NCBI GenBank assembly: GCA_964632995.1
Contig: CAZWDL010000011.1
Span: 23,149 to 87,148, forward strand
Direction of reading: 5' to 3'
DNA from: CAZWDL01 sp964632995
GTDB lineage: Bacteria; Bacteroidota; Bacteroidia; Chitinophagales; Saprospiraceae
Length of the DNA: 64,000 nt
Positions 17,205 through 26,591 of this stretch are shown here, piece after piece. The position numbers and the translations under genes are program-made. The notes below the pieces were generated by a model, which saw only the letters and a list, made by a program, of their open reading frames with translations, had not been told where the DNA came from and ran no database searches. Position 1 is the stretch's first letter; each line of letters starts with the position of its first letter.

Positions 17205-17414
17205 CAATGCCGGACAATGATAGTGGCTCGTTTTCTGCATTTGCGTGGCAGGAGTGGCTGGGGGAGTGGCAGGTTTTGCATCAAAGAAGTTTTCCTTCCT
17301 ACTGTTGGGATGAAAAGTATTTTTCGATTATTGCCTTTCATCTGCAACCATTTGTGTCAAATATTTCGTTATTTTGGTATAGTTATCTGCAGTTGATTCT
17401 AAAATCAAACATCC

Positions 17415-18200
17415 ATGAAAGGGCAAAAGACACTGCATATCAGGATCTCCGGACGGCGTGACAACCAATCGCTGCGTCCAGGCCTGCTCGATGTAGATGA
17501 GTGGATCAAAACGCTGGAAAATGCACGGAACCTGCTCGTTCCGGATGGCAAAGGGCGCCCATCTATTCGGATAGAGGTCGAAGAAGGTAGTGTGCTCTTC
17601 AAAGTAACGACTGTTGCCGCTTTAGTCATCCAAACCCAGGCTTTGTTGGCTGAAGTAAATAGCACCCGTGATATTGGCCTGCTACACAAAAAACAGGCAG
17701 ATGCCCTTTCTTTTTTCCAGCAGGTTGCCAGCAAAGAGCATTTTACCATTACTTTTGGAGAGCAGGTTGAACAACCCGTTCTTTCCCTGGAAAAAGGTAC
17801 TGAGTTAAAACTGATAACGGAAGAACTGTGGGTAGATGCTGAACTGTATGTGAAAGGGAAAATCACCAACATTGGTGGCAAGACACAACCTAATATTCAT
17901 GTGGATACCTCAGATTATGGCCTTAGTGGTTTGATGGTTAATGCTTCTGAGGAACAACTTGCCAAAGAAGAAAAAAACCGGCTTTACAAACAACAGGAAT
18001 TACGCATAAGGATCAAACAAAATGTGCAAACCGGAGAGTATGACCCCAAATCTGCTGTACTGATCGCTTTTGTTGATCAGAATGATACCTTAGAATCTGC
18101 TGATGATTACCTCGATCGCCTGATTGAGGAGGCCACGCCTCATTGGGAAGCAGCAGGAGACCTGGATAAATGGCTGAAAGAGGTACGCGGTTATGAGTAG
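17415..18200 (+). CDS. unknown partner protein of the PIN nuclease
   Basis: 261 residues, no signal peptide or membrane span. The N-terminal ~110 residues look like an alpha/beta domain (TLHIRISGRRD... IRIEVEEGSVLFKV). The middle (about 130-180) is beta-rich (LWVDAELYVKGKITNIGGKT). The C-terminal third is charged and helical, ending in WEAAGDLDKWLKEVRG. I do not recognise the family with confidence; its shape recalls the DUF7946-like proteins of defence and accessory loci. Its last 8 bases overlap the start of the PIN gene, so the pair is translationally coupled. An antitoxin or sensor role is inference. Confidence 0.75.
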   Translation: MKGQKTLHIRISGRRDNQSLRPGLLDVDEWIKTLENARNLLVPDGKGRPSIRIEVEEGSVLFKVTTVAALVIQTQALLAEVNSTRDIGLLHKKQADALSFFQQVASKEHFTITFGEQVEQPVLSLEKGTELKLITEELWVDAELYVKGKITNIGGKTQPNIHVDTSDYGLSGLMVNASEEQLAKEEKNRLYKQQELRIRIKQNVQTGEYDPKSAVLIAFVDQNDTLESADDYLDRLIEEATPHWEAAGDLDKWLKEVRGYE

Positions 18201-18687
18201 CGAGGCAAGAAAAATATTTCTGGACACCAGTTTTCTGAATCGCCTCGCCCAGAGAACTGATCCTGATCACGAAAACGCCAAAAACTATTACCGGCGTTTT
18301 CGTGATGGAGGCAGCAAGTTCCTCATTTCTACTATTGTTGTAGCTGAATACGGAGTAGGTGCTCCCATCACTTCATTGCCGCTCAGAGATGCCCAATTGA
18401 TTCCCTTCAACTTTTCTCACGCCCAACTTACTGCCGAATTCGCAAAAGCAGCTTTTGAAGCGCGTCGTCAAGGTGTTCTGAAATTGGAAAAACGGGTGGT
18501 CATCCCCAATGACACCAAACTGCTGGCACAGGCTGAGTCGGAAAAAGTTGACCTTTTTATTGGAAGGGATGACAACTGTGAAGCGGTCTGGCGCTTTCTG
18601 AAAGTTCAGGGTTTCATCAATTTCGATTATCTCGACCTTCGCACCCCACCAAGCGAGCACTTCGGAGAGTTGTTTGATGATATTTAG
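18193..18687 (+). CDS. PIN-domain ribonuclease-like protein
   Basis: 164 residues with the PIN fold signature. The first acidic residue is in IFLDTSFLNRLAQ (about residue 11), a conserved Glu is in TIVVAEYG (about 56), and distal acidic residues are in VDLFIGRDDN (about 115-120). PIN proteins are metal-dependent RNases, commonly toxins. The upstream gene (overlap 18193-18200) is much larger than a normal VapB antitoxin (~260 versus ~80 residues), so this is not a canonical VapBC pair. It converges with a truncated minus-strand gene, sharing 4 bases with its stop, which suggests insertion at that site. Confidence 0.8.
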   Translation: MSSEARKIFLDTSFLNRLAQRTDPDHENAKNYYRRFRDGGSKFLISTIVVAEYGVGAPITSLPLRDAQLIPFNFSHAQLTAEFAKAAFEARRQGVLKLEKRVVIPNDTKLLAQAESEKVDLFIGRDDNCEAVWRFLKVQGFINFDYLDLRTPPSEHFGELFDDI

Positions 18688-18938
18688 CTTTCGTCTTGAC
18701 GTGAGCCTGGTTTTTTATAAAGCTCATCCACCGGATACCGCGCATAAAACCCCTCCTCCCCCAGCACCCGCCGCCGCTCGCCAATATACCCTTCGAACCG
18801 CTCCTTAAAATCGGCGTAAGATTCGAAAGTGGGTTCTTCCTTCTGGATAAAGCCCATAAACAACTCCGTCAGCGCCCCCGCGCCCATTTTGATGGCGTAG
18901 CCGCCGAGCACACCACCTATTTGTAAATTGCGATTCAC
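18684..18938 (-). pseudogene. C-terminal fragment of an unknown protein
   Basis: 84 residues from a GTG at 18938, with a stop codon two codons upstream. The sequence (GGYAIKMGAGALTELFMGF, then FKERFEGYIGERRRVLGEEGFYARYPVDEL) looks like the conserved tail of a larger protein. Its last residues (GSRQDES) run to a stop overlapping the PIN gene end. It is probably the residue of a gene cut on one side by the accessory island and on the other by the isomerase locus. Family not recognised. Confidence 0.4.
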
Positions 18939-18982
18939 TCGTCACCAAACTCATTGACCGCAACCCACAAATCCGTTTTACC

Positions 18983-19855
18983 ATGACCGCTACCATCAAA
19001 AACCTGAATCTCTGGGCCGCTCTCCTCACCCTGTCCAGCCTTCTTGCCTGTACGCAGGAGCAACCCGCCGACCTCTTCGCCCAAGACAACCTCCTCGCCT
19101 GGTGCATTGTCCCCTTCGATGCAGCGGAGCGCACCCCGGAAGCGCGGGCCCAGATGCTCCAAGACCTGGGGTTTGAGCAGTATGCCTACGACTGGCGCGC
19201 CGAGCACCTCCCCACTTTCGCCGAAGAGATCCGCACCATGCGTCAGCACGATATAGATATGGCAGCCGTCTGGCTGTGGATCGATGATAGCAGCGGGGAA
19301 CTGCTCGACGAAAATAACCGGAAGATTTTAAACACTATTAAGGAAGAAAATCTGCAAACTACGCTCTGGATCGGCTTCCACTCCCGGGTGATCGATGAAT
19401 TGCCGGAAGCGGAACGACTGACCAAAGCCGTAAAGGTGGTGAGAGAACTGCGGAAAGAAGCCCAAAATGCCGGCTGCACCATCGCCCTCTACAATCACCT
19501 GGGCTGGACGGGCGAACCCGCCAACCAGGTCGAGATTATCGAATCGCTGGGGGCTGACGACGTCGGCATCGTCTACAACTTCCACCACGCGCACAAGCAG
19601 ATCGAGGATTTTGAAAAAAACCTGGAGCTAATGATGCCCTACCTCCGAACGGTCAACCTCAACGGCATGCAACCGGATGGACCCAAAATTCTGCCGCTCG
19701 GGGAGGGAACCCGCGAGTTGGAAATGCTGAGAACCTTGGAAAATTCCGGCTTCCAGGGAACGATCGGCATCATCGGACATACCGAGGGGAAGGATATTAA
19801 GCCGGTGTTGCAGGAGAACCTGGAGGGACTGAGGGAGCTTGCAGAAAGGATGTAA
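18983..19855 (+). CDS. sugar phosphate isomerase/epimerase-like lipoprotein
   Basis: 290 residues. It has a lipoprotein signal peptide with lipobox LSSLLAC (Cys about residue 23), then a TIM barrel of the AP-endonuclease-2/xylose-isomerase-like superfamily. Visible core motifs are NLLAWCIVPFD, TIALYNHLGW, VGIVYNFHHAH and GTIGIIGHTEG. Such exported TIM-barrel proteins in Bacteroidota probably act on sugars or sugar derivatives in the periplasm; the substrate is unknown. Everything from residue ~34 onward is duplicated exactly at 21-793. The gene converges with thioredoxin copy 2. Confidence 0.88.
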   Translation: MTATIKNLNLWAALLTLSSLLACTQEQPADLFAQDNLLAWCIVPFDAAERTPEARAQMLQDLGFEQYAYDWRAEHLPTFAEEIRTMRQHDIDMAAVWLWIDDSSGELLDENNRKILNTIKEENLQTTLWIGFHSRVIDELPEAERLTKAVKVVRELRKEAQNAGCTIALYNHLGWTGEPANQVEIIESLGADDVGIVYNFHHAHKQIEDFEKNLELMMPYLRTVNLNGMQPDGPKILPLGEGTRELEMLRTLENSGFQGTIGIIGHTEGKDIKPVLQENLEGLRELAERM

Positions 19856-20279
19856 TGCTGGATGCTAGCTAAGCCAGGCCCAGCATCAAGCATCAAGCAT
19901 CAAGCCCCTATTCCCAAAACTTCCACTTAAACCCGGTCTTCACGTCCGCCTGCTCCTCTTCGGGCAGCAGCCGCTTTACCTTTTTCAGGATAGTATTTTT
20001 GGAAACGACACCGCTCGTGCGGTCGACCAGCTCCCCGTCCTTGAAGAAAAGCAAAGAGGGCAGGGCCATGACCTTGTATTGGCGAGTCAGTTTCTGGTTT
20101 TTATCGGCGTCCAGTTTGACGAAGCGGGCTTTGCCTTCCAGTTCCTTGGCGGCCGCTTCGAACTGCGGCGCCAGCATATGGCAGGGCCCGCACCAGTCGG
20201 CCCAGACGTCGACGACGACGGGTTGATCATGGCTGAGTACGGCTTTTTGGAAATTCTTGGTTTTGACGCTGCGTGGCAT
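19083..20279. repeat. 1,197-bp direct repeat, copy 2
   Basis: This is the second copy of the exact repeat (partner 21-1217, same orientation). Here the isomerase gene is complete, since its 5' end lies outside the repeat on the left. The right flank after the thioredoxin ATG is a region without recognisable genes. About 17.9 kb, including the sigma/CHAT region and the DUF3987/PIN island, lies between the two copies. Recombination between them could excise or duplicate that segment. Confidence 0.95.
19908..20279 (-). CDS. thioredoxin (copy 2)
   Basis: The coding sequence is identical to 846-1217 (123 residues, WCGPC active site). An open frame continues upstream to 20537, but the conserved start is the Met of MPRSVKTKNF. 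That codon also coincides with the end of the exact repeat, so the upstream codons are not part of the ancestral gene. Upstream DNA differs completely from copy 1 (GC-rich, with no promoter I can name). If the sequence is right, this copy either borrows a new promoter or is silent. Confidence 0.92.
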   Translation of the reverse strand: MPRSVKTKNFQKAVLSHDQPVVVDVWADWCGPCHMLAPQFEAAAKELEGKARFVKLDADKNQKLTRQYKVMALPSLLFFKDGELVDRTSGVVSKNTILKKVKRLLPEEEQADVKTGFKWKFWE

Positions 20280-21238
20280 AGGTTCGGTTTTAGTGATGAG
20301 ATCGCAACCGCGGGGCGTAGCGACCGCAGCGGACCGATATCCCATTAGGGTCCGGCTGCTTGTATTAAAATGCTTACAGCGAAGATGGGAAAAGATGGGG
20401 AAAAGGTTTGTGATCTCGCACACAAAACCTAAATAGGAAAGCCTGCCTGAACCGGTACGGGTAGAAGCGGGAGGAATCCAGCAATTCTTAGCCCTACAAT
20501 AGCATCTCGGATTCTGGCAGGACCCGGTCAACCGCAAAACAGGGGTTTAGCCCGGATTAATTGGTCCACCTGCTCAACATTTTGCGGGAAGGTCTTACCG
20601 GAGAGAGTTCGCTCACCGGAGGAAACACCCCTAAAGTGAACGAACTCTTCCATGTCGCGTAAAGCTACTCTCAGAGCAGAGACAGACAATCGATCCCCGG
20701 AACCCCGATTTAGCCAAAAAGACCGGTCAGAGTGGCGCCAATCAAGTACCGAAGTTTTCATTTGGAGAAAGGGGTGACGGTCTTTGGACCGCTGTACGCA
20801 TTGTGCTATGTCCCCCGTAGAAGTACGGTGCTCACAGTAAAAGCCACAGCGTTCCGGCCGTCGAATACCGGTCAGTTTCCGGCATTGGGATTCCGGGTCG
20901 ATCTTTTTAAATTGTAAGCTTGCAGCAGGGTGTCCATGACCACTTACGAGCAAGCAGGGGGTATTTGATTGACAAATTAGCCTCGGTTCCAGAAGCCTTT
21001 CATGAGCACTCCGGCATACCATTGAAGAGGAGTAAAAGCTGATACAATCCGTAAGAAGACTGTTTTAGTTTTTTGAGGGTTGAAGGAAAAGGGGGGTTCT
21101 TATCAAAAACATTTCTGTCCCAGATTAAGAAACCGGTTATCCTTCACCAATCAAATATGCGGGCTTTCACTCAGACTCGTTCTCATTATTGTAACAAAGG
21201 GGTGGAACATTGTAACACTTCTTCCAATCGACTGGATT
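20280..21238. other. 959-bp stretch without a recognisable gene
   Basis: The longest frame here (minus strand, 21022-20528, 164 codons) has an odd composition (many Cys, Arg and Ser) and no motif I recognise. A small inverted repeat (AGGTTTGTG/CACAAAACCT) lies near 20403-20430. No tRNA- or rRNA-like structure was seen. It may be the decayed remains of inserted DNA beside the duplicated thioredoxin gene. Confidence 0.5.
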
Positions 21239-24200
21239 TCAATCACTTTCAGACTCTCCTTCTCTAAATACCGTAGGCGACATCCCAAATTCCTCTGAAA
21301 AAACCCGGCTGAAGTACTTCGGATCATCGAAACCTACTTCGTAGGCTACTTCGGAGATATTAAGGTCGGTGCTGGAAAGAAGCGAGCGGGCCCGCTGCAG
21401 TCGAACGCTGCGAATGTACAAAGAGGTGGAGCGGCCGGTCAGCGCCTTGATCTTGCGGTGCAGTTGCATGCGGCTCATAACCATTTGCCGGCACAGATAT
21501 TGGATGGAAAAAGTAGAATTGAGCATTTCGCGCTCGATCGTTTGGCGCAACTCAAGCAGGAAGGTATCTTCCACCCTCTCATCGGCTGTGCTCTGCCGGA
21601 CAGGTTTATCCAGATTCAGGTAGCGCTCCTGCAGGCGCCGGCGCGTATCCAGCAGGTTTTGCAGACGGGTCAGCAACTCGGCCTGATGAAAAGGTTTGGC
21701 CATGTAGGCATCAGCGCCCCTTTCCAGGCCGGCAATACGGTCTTCCACCGTTGCCCTCGCGGTGAGCAGGATGATGGGAATATGACTTGTACGGGTATCT
21801 TTTTTCAGCGTATCACATAACTCAAAGCCGTCCTTTTCCGGCATCATTACATCGCTTATAATGATATCGGGCACTTGTTCTACTGCTTTTTCGATCCCGG
21901 TCCGACCGTTTTCCGCTGTGAGCAGCCGGTAGTGTAGCCGTAAGAAGCTTAAGAGAAAACGCTGCACATCCGGATTGTCCTCGATAATTAATAGCAGGGG
22001 TAATTCCAGTGAATCACCTACGGCTGTCTCTAATTCCGGCATCGGCATGGTCTCGGCAGAGGCCTGAATCTGCGATATCGCCTCTGTATCGGGGAGCACC
22101 TCTTCCAGCGGAGCTTCCCGTTTCACCGGCAAACGCACCGTAAAGATACTTCCCCTTTCGGGGCTGCTCTCTACCTGAATATCGCCTTCCAATAATTTCA
22201 CCAACTCCTTGGTCAGCGCCAGTCCGATCCCCGTGCCGGCCTCTTTGCGGATACCGGAGGAGGCAGCCTGGAAAAAACGGTCGAAAATTTGCGACTGCTG
22301 ATTTTCCGGAATACCAATGCCCGTATCGCTGACGCTAAATATCAAGCGGGACGCCGCGCCTTTCTGCTTCTCCAATCCAATCTGTAGCGAGATTTCTCCG
22401 CCCGGGGGCGTAAATTTGATGGCATTGGAAAGCAGGTTCGACAGGATCTGCGTCAGCTTGTTCCGGTCAAAGTCCATCATGATGCTGCCCGGTTCGCTGT
22501 GAACGGTCACCCTAAGGTTTTTGGCGGCAGCCATAGAATGAAAGGATTCGGTGATGTATTTGAGAAAAGCCACCACATCTCCTTGTATGAATTCCAGATT
22601 CATTTGGTTCGACTGCAATTTGGCCAGGTCCAGCATCTGATTGACAAAGGCGAGCAGGGACCGCCCGTTGCGCCGGATCAGGTTAAGGCCATCTTTAAGA
22701 CCAGTGCCGGATCCGTGCTCAAGCTGATCAGCCATACCGAGAATCACAGTCAGCGGCGTCCGGAATTCGTGTGTGATATTAGTGTACAGACGGGACTTGG
22801 TCTCGTCCAGTTCCTTTAACTGTTTCGCCTGCAGCCGCTTCAGTTCGAGGTCGCGCTTCAGGTACTGCCGGTTCAGCTGATTGCGCCGCAGGAAGAAAAA
22901 AATACCGCCCAGAACAAGAGCGTAAAGAAAGTAAGCCCACCAGGTATTCCACCAGGGCGCGGCAATGATGACATTCAGCGCGGCGCCTTCCTCATTCCAG
23001 ATGCCGTCATTATTGGTTCCAATGACCCGAAAGGTGTACTCGCCGGATGGTAAGCTGGTATAGAATGCGATATTTTGGCCGGCTTCCGCTTCCATCCATT
23101 CTTCCCGGTATCCCTCCAGGCGGTATTTATACCGGTTTTTCTCAGGATTAAGGTAATTCAGGGCAGCGAATTCAAAGGAAATATCATTCTGCCAGTGCCG
23201 GAGCCGGACTTCCCTCGTCGCAAAACTATTGCAGGTAAGAGGAGAGGGGAAAGACAAAGTATCCCCAGGAGCGCCGCTCACCGGTACTGACCGGTTAAAC
23301 ATCTTGAAGTCGGTAATCACCACAGCTGGCGCCAGGGGCTGATCGCGGATACTGTCGGGGTAGAAAATATTAAACCCATTGATGCCTCCAAAGACGAATT
23401 CGCCCGTACGGGTTTTCAGATGCGCGCCGGTAAATTCTCCGGCCTGCAGGCCGTCGGATTCGTCGTAGTTTCGAAAGGAATGAGAAGAAGGGTGAAATTT
23501 CGACAGTCCTTTTCCCGTACCCAGCCATAGATACCCCTGGTCATCCTTTAGCATACAGCTGACAAAGTTATCGGAAAGACCGTCGCTTTCCCGCCAGGAT
23601 TGAAGGATACCCTTTTCGGAATCAAACAGCTTTAATCCTTGCCGGGTGCCCAGCCATAGAGCGCCGGATAATCCGGGCAACAGATCATAGACCGCAAGGG
23701 CTTCCCCCTGCTCTTCCAGGGGAAAATTGGTGAAGCGCCCGTCCCGGTCCAGCCTGCTTAAGCCACCAGTTGTAGCAACCCACAACTGTCCCGCCTCATC
23801 TTCCCGGATATCCAGCACCCAGTTGTGCAGCAGGCTTCGAGCGTCATCCGCCTGTTGCTGATAGCTTTGGAAGTCTCCCGATGCCGGATCATAATGTATG
23901 AGACCATCATCGACCGTACCGATCCAGATCCTTGCCCGCCGGTCTTCGTATACCGTCCAGACCTCCTCAGCCGGGAAATTGCCGGGTCCGGCATCCGGAT
24001 GGTAGTGGGTAAAGACGCCATGGAGGGAATCCCGGGAACTACCGGGAACAAATTTGCTCAATCCCCCTCCCCAGCTGCCGACCCATACCGTTCCGCGGCT
24101 ATCTTCCAGGATGCTGATGACATCGTTGTCACGCAGGCTTTGAAGATTGCCCGGTTCGTGTTGCAGTTGCCGGAAGGTTCCTGTTTCCCTGTTGTACAGG

Positions 24201-25441
24201 CTCAATCCGCCGTCGTCTACCCCCACCCACAGATTGCCGTCAGGCCTTTCGGCAAAACAGGCGATGGTTCCCGGACTAAGGCCGGATTGCCGGCCGTCGA
24301 CTCCCAGATAATGAAAAGGTTTGCGGTAGCGATTCCAATAACTGATGCCTTTGTGATGACCGATCCAGAGCCCGCCGTCCCGGTCGGCGTAAAGCGCCTC
24401 AATGTTGTTGTCCTTGATGCTTGCCGGGTTATTCGGGTCGTGAAGTAAAGACAGCAGCCGATCCGCTACCGGGTCCCATTTGCTAAGACCTCCGCCATCG
24501 GTACCAATCCACAACTGCCCCCGCCCATCCAGAGTAACCTGGGTGATGAAATTATTTCTTAACCCGCTATTGTCACTTCCGCCCGCTTTGAAGATTTTTG
24601 CCTGGCTGCGATCGGCCGACAAGCGGTACAGGCCCTCAGCTGTCCCTACCCACAGGCGTCCCCGTTCATCCTCCTGCAAGGCCCGAATGGATATACCGGA
24701 CAAGGCTTCCGTTCCGGAAACGGAAGAAGAGGACCAGCGAGTGATCGACTGGGTTCCCGGATCATAACGGTGAAGACCTGCTTCTGTGCCGATCCACAGG
24801 TAGCCGGCCCGGTCTTCCGCTAGTGTCCAGATCCGGTTGTGATTAAGCCCGTCAGGTACCGTTGGATCCGCAAAAAAACCCTTAACTTTTAAACGGCCGC
24901 TTTCATACAGCCTCTGAAGTTTTTCCGTGGAAAGAATACTCTCTTCGGGAAGGGTGAGGCAAAAAAGCCCTTCGGCGGTTCCCACCCACAAGCGCCCTGC
25001 TCGGTCTTCCCTAAGCGCCAATACATGACCGATGGCCGCCAGAGGATGAGCATCATCTTCCGGCTCGGGAAAGAAAATGCTTTTCTCGCTATCCAGTAAT
25101 TGCAGACCCGCTCTGGTACCTATCCAGAAGCGCTCTCGGCTGTCCTCCAGCAAAGCAGGTACTGAATTATGGAGCAGGCTCCCGGCCTCTTCAGGCATAT
25201 GTTTAAAAACGGTGAATCCATAACCGTCGTAGCGGTTCAGTCCGGATTCCGTTCCAACCCAAATAAAGCCGGTTTTATCCTGGTAAAAGGAGCGAACGCG
25301 GGAGTAAGATAGTCCGTCCTTGGTGGTAAGATGATCAAAAATGTCGGTCCCGCTGTTATGTTGCCCCAAAAGCATTGGCCATCCGGCAAACATAGCCATA
25401 TAGGTAAGAAGCTGTTTCCATCCGGCAAGACCTGAGTGCAT
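21239..25441 (-). CDS. hybrid two-component regulator (propeller, kinase, receiver, AraC)
   Basis: ~1,400 residues; the frame is open to 25507, but the Met at 25441 begins a signal/anchor segment (LLTYMAMFAGWPMLLG). In order it has two seven-bladed propeller halves of the Reg_prop type (many LWIGTxxGL units), a Y_Y_Y domain, one TM helix (WWAYFLYALVLGGIFFFL), HisKA with the phospho-acceptor His in HEFRTPL (codon 22769-22771), and HATPase_c (DTGIGIP). A receiver follows with Asp in ISDVMMPEKDG (codon 21851-21853), then a C-terminal AraC HTH (EVAYEVGFDDPKYFSRVF). This is the HTCS class used in Bacteroidota to sense periplasmic oligosaccharides. No polysaccharide-utilisation genes lie next to it, so its ligand is unknown. 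Confidence 0.95.
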   Translation of the reverse strand: MHSGLAGWKQLLTYMAMFAGWPMLLGQHNSGTDIFDHLTTKDGLSYSRVRSFYQDKTGFIWVGTESGLNRYDGYGFTVFKHMPEEAGSLLHNSVPALLEDSRERFWIGTRAGLQLLDSEKSIFFPEPEDDAHPLAAIGHVLALREDRAGRLWVGTAEGLFCLTLPEESILSTEKLQRLYESGRLKVKGFFADPTVPDGLNHNRIWTLAEDRAGYLWIGTEAGLHRYDPGTQSITRWSSSSVSGTEALSGISIRALQEDERGRLWVGTAEGLYRLSADRSQAKIFKAGGSDNSGLRNNFITQVTLDGRGQLWIGTDGGGLSKWDPVADRLLSLLHDPNNPASIKDNNIEALYADRDGGLWIGHHKGISYWNRYRKPFHYLGVDGRQSGLSPGTIACFAERPDGNLWVGVDDGGLSLYNRETGTFRQLQHEPGNLQSLRDNDVISILEDSRGTVWVGSWGGGLSKFVPGSSRDSLHGVFTHYHPDAGPGNFPAEEVWTVYEDRRARIWIGTVDDGLIHYDPASGDFQSYQQQADDARSLLHNWVLDIREDEAGQLWVATTGGLSRLDRDGRFTNFPLEEQGEALAVYDLLPGLSGALWLGTRQGLKLFDSEKGILQSWRESDGLSDNFVSCMLKDDQGYLWLGTGKGLSKFHPSSHSFRNYDESDGLQAGEFTGAHLKTRTGEFVFGGINGFNIFYPDSIRDQPLAPAVVITDFKMFNRSVPVSGAPGDTLSFPSPLTCNSFATREVRLRHWQNDISFEFAALNYLNPEKNRYKYRLEGYREEWMEAEAGQNIAFYTSLPSGEYTFRVIGTNNDGIWNEEGAALNVIIAAPWWNTWWAYFLYALVLGGIFFFLRRNQLNRQYLKRDLELKRLQAKQLKELDETKSRLYTNITHEFRTPLTVILGMADQLEHGSGTGLKDGLNLIRRNGRSLLAFVNQMLDLAKLQSNQMNLEFIQGDVVAFLKYITESFHSMAAAKNLRVTVHSEPGSIMMDFDRNKLTQILSNLLSNAIKFTPPGGEISLQIGLEKQKGAASRLIFSVSDTGIGIPENQQSQIFDRFFQAASSGIRKEAGTGIGLALTKELVKLLEGDIQVESSPERGSIFTVRLPVKREAPLEEVLPDTEAISQIQASAETMPMPELETAVGDSLELPLLLIIEDNPDVQRFLLSFLRLHYRLLTAENGRTGIEKAVEQVPDIIISDVMMPEKDGFELCDTLKKDTRTSHIPIILLTARATVEDRIAGLERGADAYMAKPFHQAELLTRLQNLLDTRRRLQERYLNLDKPVRQSTADERVEDTFLLELRQTIEREMLNSTFSIQYLCRQMVMSRMQLHRKIKALTGRSTSLYIRSVRLQRARSLLSSTDLNISEVAYEVGFDDPKYFSRVFSEEFGMSPTVFREGESESD

Positions 25442-25519
25442 GTTTGGTTTTTTATAACTGGGATCAAACAGTTCAGGGAATTTATGAATAATTCCGGCGA
25501 TGAGCAATTTTATTACGCT

Positions 25520-26591
25520 CTAAGCCTCCAGCCACGGCACACACAGCTTCGTTCCCGGCACGATGATCCCGCCCCGGTTGCCGATTACCACCGAGCCGAA
25601 GCGTGTCGCGAACTCCGGATGCAACGGCCGGTCGCCGGGCACGGACAGCCAAAGGCGCAGCAGGTGGCGCCGCCGATGCTCCTCCGGCCAGTCTTCAAAG
25701 CCGGTGCGGTCGTGCAGCAGGGCGTGGTTGTAGACAAACTGGATGTCGCCCTTTTCCAGCATCATGGAGAAATGCAGCTTCGGATCATTGCACAGCTCAT
25801 CAAAGAGGTCAAGGGCTTCAAAATGACGGGGAGTGAGCCGCGGGGCTTCCTCAAAGCGCTGCGCGGACTCGATGTACTGCCGCTGGTAGAAAGGCGTGAT
25901 GCGGCCGGCGTAGTAAGTAAAAACCGGAATCAGCAGATAGGGCAGCATCCCCTCCGGCACCTCACCGCGGCGGTCGGTAGCGATGGGCTGCAGCAGCAGT
26001 TCCNNNNNNNNNNTCCAGCAGGTCGGGCCGGTGGCGGCGCATCTCGTTGAAGACCGTATCGGCGCTGACCAACAGGGAGCGCCCGCCGCGCTTGGCCGGT
26101 TGCAAACAGAGGAGCCCTACCACATCGCTGGAGTCGGTATGGAAGGTCTGCCGCTGCCTGGTCTGGTAAATGCGAACGCTGGGATCCCTGGCGTCGGCGC
26201 CCATATCGCGCACGTGGCCCAGTACGTGACCCTGTGCGTTCTGGGAGCGGGCGTTGCCCAGGTGCGTCCCGATGCCGTAGAAAATAGTCACCGCTTCCCG
26301 CTCGCTGTACTGCGCTACCGGCAGGCCGCGCAGCAGGGCGAAGCCGCGACCGCGGATAAGTTCCTCGCGTAGGGCGCGGAGCCTGGGCGCCAGCGTGGGG
26401 AGTTCGAAATCAGCTGTTTCCATAGCACCGATGTCCGACTTTGCGGCGACGAGCGGTTCGGCCGCCGCTTCCAGCTCGCGGATTTCAGCGGGGGAAAGCC
26501 GCCACAGCCATTCGTCTCGGCGCGCAGCCATATCGGGGCCGTACCAGGCGGCGGGGGTGTTTTGTAGAGGGGGAAGTGTGGTGGAAGACAT
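25520..26591 (-). CDS. TauD/TfdA-type Fe(II)/2-oxoglutarate dioxygenase, split by an N gap
   Basis: Both halves of a ~350-residue oxygenase are present. The N-terminal part runs from ATG 26591 to the gap and includes the HxD iron ligands (FHTDSSDVVG). The C-terminal part holds the distal His (VYNHALLHDRTGFED) and the 2-oxoglutarate-binding Arg region (RRHLLRLWL). The 10 Ns at 26004-26013 put the halves out of frame. Joining the flanking bases with no gap gives DLLEELLLQP in perfect frame, so the gap is probably empty or a multiple of three. The substrate is not predictable; relatives hydroxylate taurine, carnitine precursors and others. Confidence 0.88.
26004..26013. other. assembly gap (10 N)
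   Basis: Ten Ns inside the dioxygenase gene mark a scaffold join of unknown length. The flanking sequence suggests a true length of zero or a multiple of three bases. Confidence 0.99.

Noticed and set aside
20280..20537. N-terminal extension of thioredoxin copy 2
   Set aside because: Copy 1 and the family both start at MPRSVKT; the extra codons lie outside the repeated block and look random.
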